A DNA stretch of 22,256 bases, from positions 1 through 22,256 of the forward strand of contig JAJQIP010000107.1 of assembly GCA_021199145.1 (NCBI GenBank), given 5' to 3'. The notes under the pieces were generated by a model that did no database searches, was not told where the DNA came from, and was given only the letters and a program-made list of their open reading frames with translations. This document shows positions 7,302 to 14,146 of this stretch, in pieces. The stretch comes from Porphyromonadaceae bacterium. Its GTDB lineage: Bacteria > Bacteroidota > Bacteroidia > Bacteroidales > UBA11471. The translations under genes and the position numbers were made by a program. How positions within the stretch are numbered: position 1 is the first letter of the stretch; every line of letters starts with the position of its first letter.

Positions 7302-8339
7302 TTAGATATTGAGCACCCCTTCGGGGTATTGCATGGTGACACAGTGCAGGGAGCCGTGCTGCCGGATGAGCGGACGGCAGTCAATCCCCTTGATTTCGTA
7401 CCCCGGGAAGGCCTCTTGCAGCACTTCGGCCGCCGCCCCGTCGAGGGTCGGTGTGCCGTAGGTCGGGTAGAGTATCGCCCCGTTCACCGCCAGGAAGTTG
7501 GCGTAGGTGGCGGGCAGCCGTTCCCCGTCGTGATAGGTCGGAGCGGCCATCGGGAGGGGGAGCAGTCGGTAGGGTCTCCCTTGCAGGGTGGTGAAGGTGC
7601 GGAGTTGCGCCTCCATCTCGGTGAGGGCCGCATAGTGCAGGTCGTTCCGGTCCGTGCAGCGCACATAGACGATGGTATCGTCGGGACAGAAGCGGACCAG
7701 CGTGTCAATATGGCTGTCGGTGTCGTCCCCTGCCAGAAAACCATGTTCCACCCACAGCACCCGTTCCATACCCAACGTCTTTTTCAGGTATTGCGTTATC
7801 TCCCTCCGGCTCATCGGTTCGTTCCGATTCGCCGACAGCAGGCACTCCGCCGTGGTGAGCAGCGTCCCCTGTCCGTCTGAGTCGATGGAGCCTCCCTCGA
7901 GGACGAATCTTTGCTGCCGGTATTTTGCCCGGAAGGTATCCGTCTCCTGTAGACGGCGGGTGATTCGGTTGTCCAAGTTGGCGGCGAACTTCATTCCCCA
8001 CCCGTTGAAGGTGAAGTCAAGGAGTTCAGTCTTTCCCGTTCCGGGTTGCACGAGAGATATTCCCCCGTGGTCCCTCGCCCAGGTGTCGTTGGTCGGACAG
8101 TTGCGGAATATCACCCTGTCGAGACTCATCCGACCGGCCAGCTTTCTCCGCACCGCCTCCGCATCGGGAGCGACAATCAGCAACGCCTCCCGTCCGACAA
8201 TCTCTCGGGCGATGGCGATGAAGCACTCCTCCGTTTCGTCGAGATAGTCCCGCCAGTCGGTAGCGGCATGCGGCCAGGTGAGCTGCACGCCCGATTGGGG
8301 ATACCATTCGGCCGGTAGGGTATAGCCGTTGCGGGTCAT
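7302..8339 (-). CDS. aguA: Agmatine deiminase
   Basis: Converts agmatine to N-carbamoylputrescine and ammonia; the product passes to aguB next door. The 345-aa protein is of peptidyl-arginine-deiminase type. It shows LPAEWYPQSGVQLTWPH at the start, WARDHGGISL, VLEGGSIDSDG, the EHGFLAGDDTDSHIDTL active-site segment, and the catalytic Cys333 in GSLHCVTMQYPEG near the C-terminus. The reading frame is open for another 37 codons upstream, but that part overlaps the preceding gene. I chose the ATG at 8339 because it overlaps the upstream stop codon as TGATG, a classic coupling arrangement, and starts right at the conserved region. In Bacteroidota this route normally serves polyamine synthesis. Confidence 0.93.
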   Translation of the reverse strand: MTRNGYTLPAEWYPQSGVQLTWPHAATDWRDYLDETEECFIAIAREIVGREALLIVAPDAEAVRRKLAGRMSLDRVIFRNCPTNDTWARDHGGISLVQPGTGKTELLDFTFNGWGMKFAANLDNRITRRLQETDTFRAKYRQQRFVLEGGSIDSDGQGTLLTTAECLLSANRNEPMSRREITQYLKKTLGMERVLWVEHGFLAGDDTDSHIDTLVRFCPDDTIVYVRCTDRNDLHYAALTEMEAQLRTFTTLQGRPYRLLPLPMAAPTYHDGERLPATYANFLAVNGAILYPTYGTPTLDGAAAEVLQEAFPGYEIKGIDCRPLIRQHGSLHCVTMQYPEGVLNI

Positions 8340-8872
8340 CACTTCTCTTTGGGTTTGCGGTCGAAGAAGGGATTTTTCGACGAGACGCTTAGGGGCAGGG
8401 CAAGGCATTGCCGGCAACCGGGGAGCAGTCCCATTTTCTCCACCGCCCAACCGGCCGAGAAGAGTACTCGGCTGTCCACCCGCAGGTCAGCGGCTTTGGC
8501 GCAGGCCGATCCGATGGCTATCCCCACATCAATGGCGTTGATGGCGCAAGGGGCCTCCTGGGGTTTCTCCCCGCAACTGGCGAAGCCGCAATAGGCGCAG
8601 TTCAGCCCTTGCGGACCGCTGTGGGTGCCTATCACCACCATGGCATTGGCTTGCCGTATGTTTTCGCTGTCCCGCAACAGGAAGTGCATCCCTGTCTCTT
8701 TGGCCATCCGCTCCATCTGTTCCGCCACCTTGTCGATATCCTCATCCGTCAGCGTGACGATTTCCAGCAAATCCACCCCTTTTCCTTTCGGGGCGGTACG
8801 GGCGGCGGCCATAATCTGCCGAGCCGCTTCAAGTATGTAGTCCTTCCGGACCGCTCTTTCATTGAGTTTCAT
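8339..8872 (-). CDS. DUF2148 ferredoxin-like domain protein
   Basis: The 177-aa protein matches the DUF2148 family (uncharacterised, ferredoxin-domain annotation). An N-terminal helix carries AARTAPKGKG (23-32), reminiscent of the FMN-binding start of nitroreductases. A cysteine-rich half follows: Cys92, 95, 100, 109, 124, 153 and 156, including C-x2-C-x4-C and a closing C-x2-C, which suit an iron-sulfur cluster. No signal peptide or membrane segment is visible, so it should be cytoplasmic. It is the first gene of the operon and its stop codon overlaps the aguA start, so it is translated together with agmatine deiminase. A redox or flavin role is inferred from the motifs; the link to polyamine metabolism is inferred from position only. 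Confidence 0.85.
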   Translation of the reverse strand: MKLNERAVRKDYILEAARQIMAAARTAPKGKGVDLLEIVTLTDEDIDKVAEQMERMAKETGMHFLLRDSENIRQANAMVVIGTHSGPQGLNCAYCGFASCGEKPQEAPCAINAIDVGIAIGSACAKAADLRVDSRVLFSAGWAVEKMGLLPGCRQCLALPLSVSSKNPFFDRKPKEK

Positions 8873-8898
8873 GGTTGTCGGTATTGGTACAATCTTTA

Positions 8899-8906
8899 CA
8901 AAGATA
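8899..8906 (-). promoter_or_regulatory. -7 element of the DUF2148-aguA-aguB operon
   Basis: Read on the minus strand, TATCTTTG fits TAnnTTTG exactly and lies 27 nt before the ATG at 8872. I see no good TTTG at the -33 position, so this promoter may be weak or activator-dependent. Confidence 0.5.
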
Positions 8907-9008
8907 ACAATTCTCGTCGGATTTATCCTCCCGTACCGGTGAAATATCCCCCTTCCGTATCTTTTTGTCGCTCTCTCCGTTTCGTTTCCCGCCTCATTTC
9001 CGCTCTTT

Positions 9009-9041
9009 TGTTACACGATTGTAACACATTAGTTACCTCTT
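9009..9041 (+). promoter_or_regulatory. Operator candidate upstream of the phosphate permease
   Basis: TGTTACA-CGAT-TGTAACA (9009-9026) is a perfect 7-bp inverted repeat. The same bases can be read as three 11-bp direct repeats: TGTTACACGAT, TGTAACACATT and AGTTACCTCTT. Direct repeats with 11-bp spacing are the form of PhoB/PhoP binding sites in other phyla. The element replaces the region where a -33 TTTG would be expected, as in activator-dependent promoters. A phosphate-responsive regulator is inference. Confidence 0.45.
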
Positions 9042-9058
9042 TTCTCGTCCCGATTGCG

Positions 9059-9066
9059 TATATTTG
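9059..9066 (+). promoter_or_regulatory. -7 element of the phosphate permease gene
   Basis: TATATTTG matches TAnnTTTG exactly. No TTTG is found 19-21 nt upstream; the repeats at 9009-9041 occupy that place. The start would be near 9072, giving a leader of about 90 nt. Confidence 0.55.
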
Positions 9067-9161
9067 TCTACAAATTTTAAAAAATGTGCATGTTGACGAT
9101 GCTCGCATTCCAATGTCACAACAAAACAATACCACTATAATTAATTAATCCTCAGAAAACT

Positions 9162-11408
9162 ATGGAAAGTGCCTTTATAGGCTTTGTCGTCTTTCTCTTC
9201 CTGTTGGCCATTTTCGACCTCTGGGTCGGTGTGAGCAACGATGCGGTGAACTTTCTCAACTCGGCCATCGGTTCGAAGGCGGCGACCTTCCGGACGATTA
9301 TCATCATCGCCGCCGTAGGGGTCTTTTGCGGGGCTTCCATGAGCAACGGCATGATGGATATCGCCCGCCACGGCATCTTCCGTCCGGAGCAGTTCTCCTT
9401 TTACGAACTGATGTACGTCTTTCTCACCGTCATGGTGGCCGACATTATCCTCCTCGATATTTTCAATTCGCTAGGGATGCCCACCTCCACCACCGTCTCG
9501 ATGGTATTCGAACTCTTGGGAGCCTCCTTTGCACTGGCTATGGTCAAGCTCTCCTCCGACACCACGGGACTCACCTTTGCTGACCTGCTCAATACCGAAA
9601 AGGCCCTCTCCGTCATTCTGGGTATTTTCCTTTCGGTCGCTATCGCCTTCTTCTTTGGAGCGGTGGTGCAGTATCTCTCCCGACTCCTCTTCACTTTCCA
9701 CTATGCGGGTAAAATGCGTTGGAAAGCCGGTCTCTTCGGGGGTATTGCCATCACGGCCATCATCTACTTCATGCTCATCAAGGGGGTGCGTGACCTCTCT
9801 TTCATGACTCCTGAAAACAAGGCTTTTGTAGCGGCTCATACCCCTTACATCTTAGGCGGATGCTTCATTGTCTCCACTCTCGTCATGCAACTGCTTCACC
9901 TCTGTAAGGTCAATGTCTTCAAGGTAGTTGTTATGGTGGGGACTTTCTCCTTGGCTATGGCCTTTGCGGGGAACGACCTGGTCAACTTTATCGGTGTGCC
10001 TTTGGCTGGCTTCTCCTCCTATCAGGAGTATGCGGCCAACGGTTTGGGTGACCCCATCTCCTTCACTATGGAGGCGTTGAATGAACCGGCCCGTACACCG
10101 GTCATCTTCCTCATTGCGGCGGGGGCCATCATGGTCGTTTCGCTGGCTACCTCCAAGAAGGCACACCATGTGGTGAAGACCTCCGTCGATCTCTCTCGGC
10201 AGGATACGGGCGAAGAGATTTTCGGTTCCTCTCGGGTAGCCCGCAATCTGGTACGTTGGTTCTCCTCGGTGAGCACCTTTGTGGTCGATGTCACTCCCGT
10301 CAAGGTGCGGCGCTGGGTCAATGACCGCTTCAATGCCGAAGATATACAAATAGAGAACGGTGCCGCCTTCGATTTGGTGCGGGCCTCCGTCAACCTTGTG
10401 CTGGCCGGACTCCTTATTGCTTTGGGTACCTCCCTCAAACTGCCTCTCTCTACCACCTATGTCACCTTCATGGTGGCTATGGGGACCTCCTTGGCCGACC
10501 GAGCCTGGAGCCGTGAGAGCGCCGTCTTCCGCATTACCGGAGTACTCTCGGTCATTGGTGGTTGGTTCATCACGGCCGGAGCGGCTTTCCTTTTGGCCTT
10601 CATCATTGTCCTCATCATGTATTTCGGCGGTTTTTGGGCCGCTATTGCCGTGGTGGTGCTGAGTATTGTGCTCCTCATCCGCAGTCAGATTGTCTACCGC
10701 CGTCGGGCGAAGAAGGAGAAACACGATGACCTCTTCTACGAAATGCTTGCCACGAAAGACAAAGAGCAGGTTTGGACACTTCTCCACCGCCATATTCTTG
10801 AGAGCCACAGCCTCTTCCTCTCCGATGCGATGCAGATTTACGGCTCCATTGTCGATGGCTTCCTCTACGAAGATTTGAAACCCCTCCGCAAGGCTGGGTC
10901 GAAACTACAAATTGAGAAGAATACGCTGAAGAACAACCGTCGGAAAGAGACTTTGGGTATGCATCGGGTTTCCCGAGCGGTCGCTATCGGTAAAAATACC
11001 TGGTTCCACCTCGGCTGTAACAGTTGCGAACAGATTATGTACAGCTTGCGTCGTATGTGCGAACCCTGTCTGGAGCATGTCGACAACAACTTCACCCCGC
11101 TGCCGCCGTCGCTGGTCGAGGAGTTTGTTCCCCTCAAAAATCAGATTATCTCCCTTTTCGACCGTGCCTTGCTCGTCTTGCGTAACGGCCTCTTCGAGAA
11201 GACTATTGAATTGCGGGCCGACGGTGAGAACCTCGAGGAACTCCTTCGGACGAAACGCAAAGTGCTGGTTGAGAATATTTCACAAGACGAATGGAAGGAG
11301 TACATCTCCGTTCTCTATGTCTATCTCAATCTTTTGCAGGAGTCGCAGGAAATGCTCTTCCAGTTGCGGAGCCTCTTGCGTACCGAGCGCAAACTGAATC
11401 AGGCATAG
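9162..11408 (+). CDS. Inorganic phosphate permease (PiT family) with PhoU-like C-terminal domain
   Basis: Inner-membrane low-affinity phosphate transporter driven by a cation gradient, 748 aa. The two PiT signatures are visible in its two halves: GVSNDAVNFLNSAIGSKAA (from residue 23) and FAGNDLVNFIGVPL (from 268). PTSTTVSMV and LPLSTTYVTFMVAMGTS are the matching second parts. About a dozen hydrophobic segments span residues 1 to ~515. From ~525 to the end there is no membrane segment but a set of long charged helices typical of PhoU-like domains. Such extended PiT proteins occur in Bacteroidota; plain bacterial Pit is about 420-500 aa. The tail may sense or gate uptake (inference). It stands alone in its own transcription unit. 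The ATG follows an A-rich leader. Confidence 0.9.
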   Translation: MESAFIGFVVFLFLLAIFDLWVGVSNDAVNFLNSAIGSKAATFRTIIIIAAVGVFCGASMSNGMMDIARHGIFRPEQFSFYELMYVFLTVMVADIILLDIFNSLGMPTSTTVSMVFELLGASFALAMVKLSSDTTGLTFADLLNTEKALSVILGIFLSVAIAFFFGAVVQYLSRLLFTFHYAGKMRWKAGLFGGIAITAIIYFMLIKGVRDLSFMTPENKAFVAAHTPYILGGCFIVSTLVMQLLHLCKVNVFKVVVMVGTFSLAMAFAGNDLVNFIGVPLAGFSSYQEYAANGLGDPISFTMEALNEPARTPVIFLIAAGAIMVVSLATSKKAHHVVKTSVDLSRQDTGEEIFGSSRVARNLVRWFSSVSTFVVDVTPVKVRRWVNDRFNAEDIQIENGAAFDLVRASVNLVLAGLLIALGTSLKLPLSTTYVTFMVAMGTSLADRAWSRESAVFRITGVLSVIGGWFITAGAAFLLAFIIVLIMYFGGFWAAIAVVVLSIVLLIRSQIVYRRRAKKEKHDDLFYEMLATKDKEQVWTLLHRHILESHSLFLSDAMQIYGSIVDGFLYEDLKPLRKAGSKLQIEKNTLKNNRRKETLGMHRVSRAVAIGKNTWFHLGCNSCEQIMYSLRRMCEPCLEHVDNNFTPLPPSLVEEFVPLKNQIISLFDRALLVLRNGLFEKTIELRADGENLEELLRTKRKVLVENISQDEWKEYISVLYVYLNLLQESQEMLFQLRSLLRTERKLNQA

Positions 11409-11499
11409 CTCTACGTGTAAAGACGATTTTTCTCCCGCACTTTCGGTAGTAAGGAACAAAACAGAGTTTTTTTCACACGTTTTGCTGTGAGTGTAGAGA

Positions 11500-11524
11500 C
11501 CCCTGCCTCCGGCAGGGAGAGAGG
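11500..11524. repeat. GC-rich hairpin repeat, related to 3551-3577
   Basis: CCCTGCC-TCC-GGCAGGG (11501-11517) followed by AGAGAGG. Same core and same flank as the element after the lipoprotein gene, here about 90 bp after the permease stop codon. Confidence 0.55.
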
Positions 11525-11543
11525 TATTGGATAATTTTATTTA

Positions 11544-11583
11544 GGGTTGCAATGTGTGGCTACACCACACATTGCAACCCTTT
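11544..11583 (+). terminator. Perfect 16-bp hairpin, probable terminator of the permease gene
   Basis: GGGTTGCAATGTGTGG, loop CTACA, CCACACATTGCAACCC: a perfect 16-bp stem (11544-11580) followed by TTT. It is 37 nt long, the same size as the hairpins at 76-112 and 3405-3441, and shares their GGG-pyrimidine-TGCAAT start. The T-run is short, so it may be an RNA-stabilising 3' end rather than a strong terminator. Confidence 0.6.
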
Positions 11584-11687
11584 CGGTAAGTTTCGATTAC
11601 CACCTTCGCAAACAAGTTTTGATAAATATCTAAAAATATTATCCCGATAAACAGGGAGGCGGGTAGGGGAGACCGCTTTTTTTGGAC

Positions 11688-11725
11688 ACCAAATTTGGTT
11701 TATTCCACAGAATAGTTTATATTTG
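11688..11725 (+). promoter_or_regulatory. Strong promoter with palindrome over the -33 box (small acidic protein)
   Basis: TTTG (11694-11697), 20 nt, TATATTTG (11718-11725): a full match to the Bacteroidetes consensus. The -33 box lies inside a perfect 12-bp palindrome ACCAAATTTGGT (11688-11699), where a bound dimer would block the polymerase. The predicted start is ~15 nt before the ATG. Confidence 0.75.
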
Positions 11726-11748
11726 AGTGTTCTATCTATTTTTCGACT

Positions 11749-12000
11749 ATGGATTATCTGGATGTAGAAGAACAGTTGGTGGAGGTTATCCGTAAATTCC
11801 CCGACGATGAGGATTCGGCTGAGAACTATTTTCGTTCACTCTTGAAGTCCGATGACGAGTTGCAGGAGAATTTCAGTGAATGGTGTGTCTCGAAAGGCTA
11901 TTCTGAGCGAAAAGCTTTCCGCACCGTCTATGAGGAGTATGCTGTACTGAAAAACAAGGCGTGGGAGAGCATGCTTTTCGATGAGGAGGCTGACCTCTGA
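11749..12000 (+). CDS. Small acidic protein of unknown function
   Basis: I do not recognise this 83-aa protein. It is strongly acidic, with clusters such as FPDDEDSAENYF and a closing FDEEADL. It has a short basic patch KGYSERKAFRTVYEEY in the middle and one cysteine in EWCVSKGY. It has no signal peptide or membrane segment and is probably an all-helical cytoplasmic protein. It is a real gene because a textbook promoter lies just upstream, codon use resembles the neighbours, and a hairpin with a T-run follows the stop codon. It forms its own transcription unit between the permease and the dipeptidase. The helix-rich, acidic make-up would suit a small adaptor or regulator, but there is no motif to support a specific role. 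Confidence 0.75.
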   Translation: MDYLDVEEQLVEVIRKFPDDEDSAENYFRSLLKSDDELQENFSEWCVSKGYSERKAFRTVYEEYAVLKNKAWESMLFDEEADL

Positions 12001-12068
12001 ACCGGCCCCTTTTTCCCCGTAGGGGCGGGATTTGCAAGGGGGAGTCACTTTCCCTATAGGACGGATAT

Positions 12069-12090
12069 GCGGATGTGTTTCCGCTTTTTT
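12069..12090 (+). terminator. Terminator of the small acidic protein gene
   Basis: GCGGA (12069-12073), loop TGTGTT and TCCGC (12080-12084), followed by six T. The stem is short but GC-rich and the U-run is directly attached. Confidence 0.6.
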
Positions 12091-12193
12091 ATGCCTTTAT
12101 CCCTCTTTTTTCGTCTTTTGTTTGCCTCCGAAAGGGCTTGAATAGTTAAATAGTGTGAAATATCTTCATTTCCCCCTCTTTTTCCCTCGAAAA

Positions 12194-12226
12194 TATGTTT
12201 TATAACATAAAATACCCCTATATTTG
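12194..12226 (+). promoter_or_regulatory. Promoter of the candidate small RNA
   Basis: TATATTTG (12219-12226) matches the -7 consensus exactly. TATG (12194-12197), 21 nt upstream, is a three-of-four match to TTTG. The first terminator after it lies only about 40 bp downstream. Confidence 0.55.
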
Positions 12227-12232
12227 CACCGT

Positions 12233-12298
12233 GTTTTTCATGGTATTATATTTTAAGGTTAATAGAGATTGGTTGTCGTGAGACAATCAATTTTTTTT
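12233..12298 (+). ncRNA. Candidate ~66-nt free-standing small RNA
   Basis: This is a transcription unit without a coding frame. A consensus -7 box ends at 12226, which puts the start near 12233. A clear intrinsic terminator closes it: ATTGGTTGTC (12268-12277), loop GTGA, GACAATCAAT (12282-12291), a 10-bp stem with one G-U pair, then seven more T. The 5' part (GTGTTTTTCATGGTATTA and on) is unstructured. Short RNAs bounded by a Bacteroidetes promoter and a terminator are known in this order from comparative genomics (for example the Bacteroidales-1 motif). The sequence seems familiar from that group, but I cannot assign the family without a covariance search. The dipeptidase gene has its own promoter downstream, so this is unlikely to be only its leader. 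An attenuator is the alternative. Confidence 0.55.
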
Positions 12299-12363
12299 GT
12301 CCCTACTTCTGGGATTCTAATTCTTTTCGAGCGGTAGCGAGCGGTTAAATTTCGGGGTGGATG

Positions 12364-12395
12364 TTTGAAAAATCCCCCGATAGACGCTATCTTTA
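12364..12395 (+). promoter_or_regulatory. Promoter of the dipeptidase gene
   Basis: TTTG (12364-12367), 20 nt, TATCTTTA (12388-12395), one base from TAnnTTTG. The predicted start is ~18 nt before the ATG at 12420. Confidence 0.6.
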
Positions 12396-12419
12396 CATTG
12401 CTAAATCAGGAATTGCCTT

Positions 12420-14054
12420 ATGAAGAAATTTCTCCTCACCTTCGCTCTCCTCTCCGCAGCGGCCTATGCCGGTGCCTGTACCAGCCTCTTGGCCGGTCGC
12501 AAAGCCACGGCCGACGGCTCCACGCTTGTCACTTACGCTGCCGATTCGCATACTCTCTATGGAACACTCTATTTCCTTCCGGCGGCTGACCATCCCGACA
12601 GCAGTTGGGTGGAGATTCGGGATTACGATACCAACAAGCCTTTGGGCCGTATTCCCCAAGTGCCCCACACTTACAAGGTGGTGGGTTGCATGAACGAATA
12701 TCAGGTGACTATTACCGAAACTACTTTTGACGGACGGCTTGAACTGGTCGACACTACCGCCATTCTCGACTATGGCAGCCTCATGCGCCTGGCTCTCCAA
12801 CGGGCTCGCACCGCTCGGGAAGCCATCTCCGTGATGACCTCCTTGGTGCAGAAGTATGGCTACTACAGCAGCGGTGAGAGTTTCTCCATTGCCGACCCTG
12901 AGGAGATATGGATTCTCGAAATGATTGGCAAGGGCCATGCCTCCAAAGGGGCTGTCTGGGTGGCTGTCCGTATTCCCGACGACTGTATCGCCGCCCATGC
13001 CAACCAGTCCCGCATCCACACCTTCCCGCTTGACGATCCTGACAATTGTCTCTACTCTCCCGATGTCATCTCCTTCGCTCGGGAGCACAAGTATTTCAGT
13101 GGTCTGAACCGTGATTTCAGCTTCTCCGATGCCTATGCTCCGGCTGGTTTCGAGGAGATTCGCTCCTGCGAGGCACGGGTCTGGAGCTTCTACAACCGCT
13201 TCGACTCTACCATGACCGCCTATCTGCCTTACCTCTACGGTCAGTCATCCAATCCGATTCCCCTCTATATCAAGCCTGACCATAAGCTCTCTCTGCAGGA
13301 GATGAAAGAGGCCATGCGTGACCATTTCGAGGGAACTCCCTTCGATATGACGCAGGATGTCGGTGCCGGTCCCTTTAAGGTGCCCTATCGTTTCCGTCCC
13401 TTGACCTTCGAGGTTGACGGAGAGACCTACGTCAACGAACGGGCTATTGCTACCCAACAGACGGGCTTCTCCGTGGTCGCCCAGCAACGTTCGTGGCTAC
13501 CCGACGCTATTGGCGGCGTGCTTTGGTTCGGAGTCGACGATGCCAACACTTCCGTCTATGTTCCCCTCTATACGGGAGCTTTGAGCGAAGCACCCCTCTC
13601 TTTCCGGGAGGGCAACGGCAACCTCTACAAGGTCTCCTGGACCTCCGCTTTCTGGGTATTCAACTGGGTGGCCAACATGGCTTATGCCCGCTACAACCTG
13701 ATGATAGAGGATATCCGTCCCGTGCAACGGCAACTAGAGAAGGCTTTCTCCAAGCAGCAGCCTAAACTCGAGCGGCGGGCTCTCGACCTTATCACCGAAG
13801 AGCCTCAGAAGGCTCTGGAGATTCTCGACCGTTACAGTCGGGAGAGTGCTGACTCTACCACTTCCCGTTGGCGGGAGCTGGGCGAATTTCTGTTGGTGAA
13901 ATACCTCGACGGGAACCGCAAACGGGAGGTCGACGGCGCTTTCCTCTACAATCCTTATGGCTTTCCCGAAGAGCCTGACTTCCCCGGTTACTCCGAAGAT
14001 TTCTATCGGGCCATCGCCAATGACACGGGCGACCGCCTGAAAGTCAACTTCTGA
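12420..14054 (+). CDS. Exported family C69 dipeptidase
   Basis: The 544-aa protein begins with a signal peptide (MKKFLLTFALLSAAAYAGA) directly followed by Cys20. In peptidase family C69 (PepD-like, N-terminal nucleophile fold) this Cys becomes the first residue and the nucleophile of the mature enzyme. CTSLLAGRKATADGSTL is the expected start, and the later CMNEYQVTITETTFDGR and HANQSRIH segments match the family. It should act in the periplasm, cutting dipeptides from external protein or wall turnover. AGAC before the Cys is a poor lipobox, so I favour normal signal peptidase cleavage over a lipoprotein; this matters because a lipidated Cys could not be catalytic. The length is normal for Bacteroidota members. 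It has its own promoter, and the next gene also has one, so it is probably monocistronic. Confidence 0.88.
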   Translation: MKKFLLTFALLSAAAYAGACTSLLAGRKATADGSTLVTYAADSHTLYGTLYFLPAADHPDSSWVEIRDYDTNKPLGRIPQVPHTYKVVGCMNEYQVTITETTFDGRLELVDTTAILDYGSLMRLALQRARTAREAISVMTSLVQKYGYYSSGESFSIADPEEIWILEMIGKGHASKGAVWVAVRIPDDCIAAHANQSRIHTFPLDDPDNCLYSPDVISFAREHKYFSGLNRDFSFSDAYAPAGFEEIRSCEARVWSFYNRFDSTMTAYLPYLYGQSSNPIPLYIKPDHKLSLQEMKEAMRDHFEGTPFDMTQDVGAGPFKVPYRFRPLTFEVDGETYVNERAIATQQTGFSVVAQQRSWLPDAIGGVLWFGVDDANTSVYVPLYTGALSEAPLSFREGNGNLYKVSWTSAFWVFNWVANMAYARYNLMIEDIRPVQRQLEKAFSKQQPKLERRALDLITEEPQKALEILDRYSRESADSTTSRWRELGEFLLVKYLDGNRKREVDGAFLYNPYGFPEEPDFPGYSEDFYRAIANDTGDRLKVNF

Positions 14055-14077
14055 CGCTACGGAATTTTGTCGTTTCG

Positions 14078-14109
14078 CTTGGAAATCTCAAATTCTTTCC
14101 CTAAATTTG
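14078..14109 (+). promoter_or_regulatory. Promoter of the phosphohexomutase gene
   Basis: CTTG (14078-14081), 20 nt, TAAATTTG (14102-14109), an exact TAnnTTTG. It lies in the 92-bp gap after the dipeptidase gene. The predicted start near 14116 leaves ~30 nt before the ATG at 14147. Confidence 0.65.
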
Positions 14110-14146
14110 TAAGAACCATGTGATTATTCATTTAAATCCAGAGAAT

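Noticed and set aside
6510..7880. Long open frame (456 codons) on the plus strand opposite aguB/aguA
   Set aside because: It is antisense to two clear enzymes with catalytic residues in place, has low-complexity His/Arg/Gly-rich composition and no promoter or family match.
8340..8450. Upstream extension of aguA by 37 codons
   Set aside because: It would overlap the coding end of the DUF2148 gene in another frame; the TGATG overlap marks the real start.
9852..10808. Minus-strand frame (318 codons) opposite the phosphate permease
   Set aside because: Antisense shadow; the translation is rich in His, Gly, Asp and Glu with no family features.
14120..14146. GTG at 14120 as start of the phosphohexomutase
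   Set aside because: It is only ~4 nt from the predicted transcript start; the ATG at 14147 begins the conserved protein.
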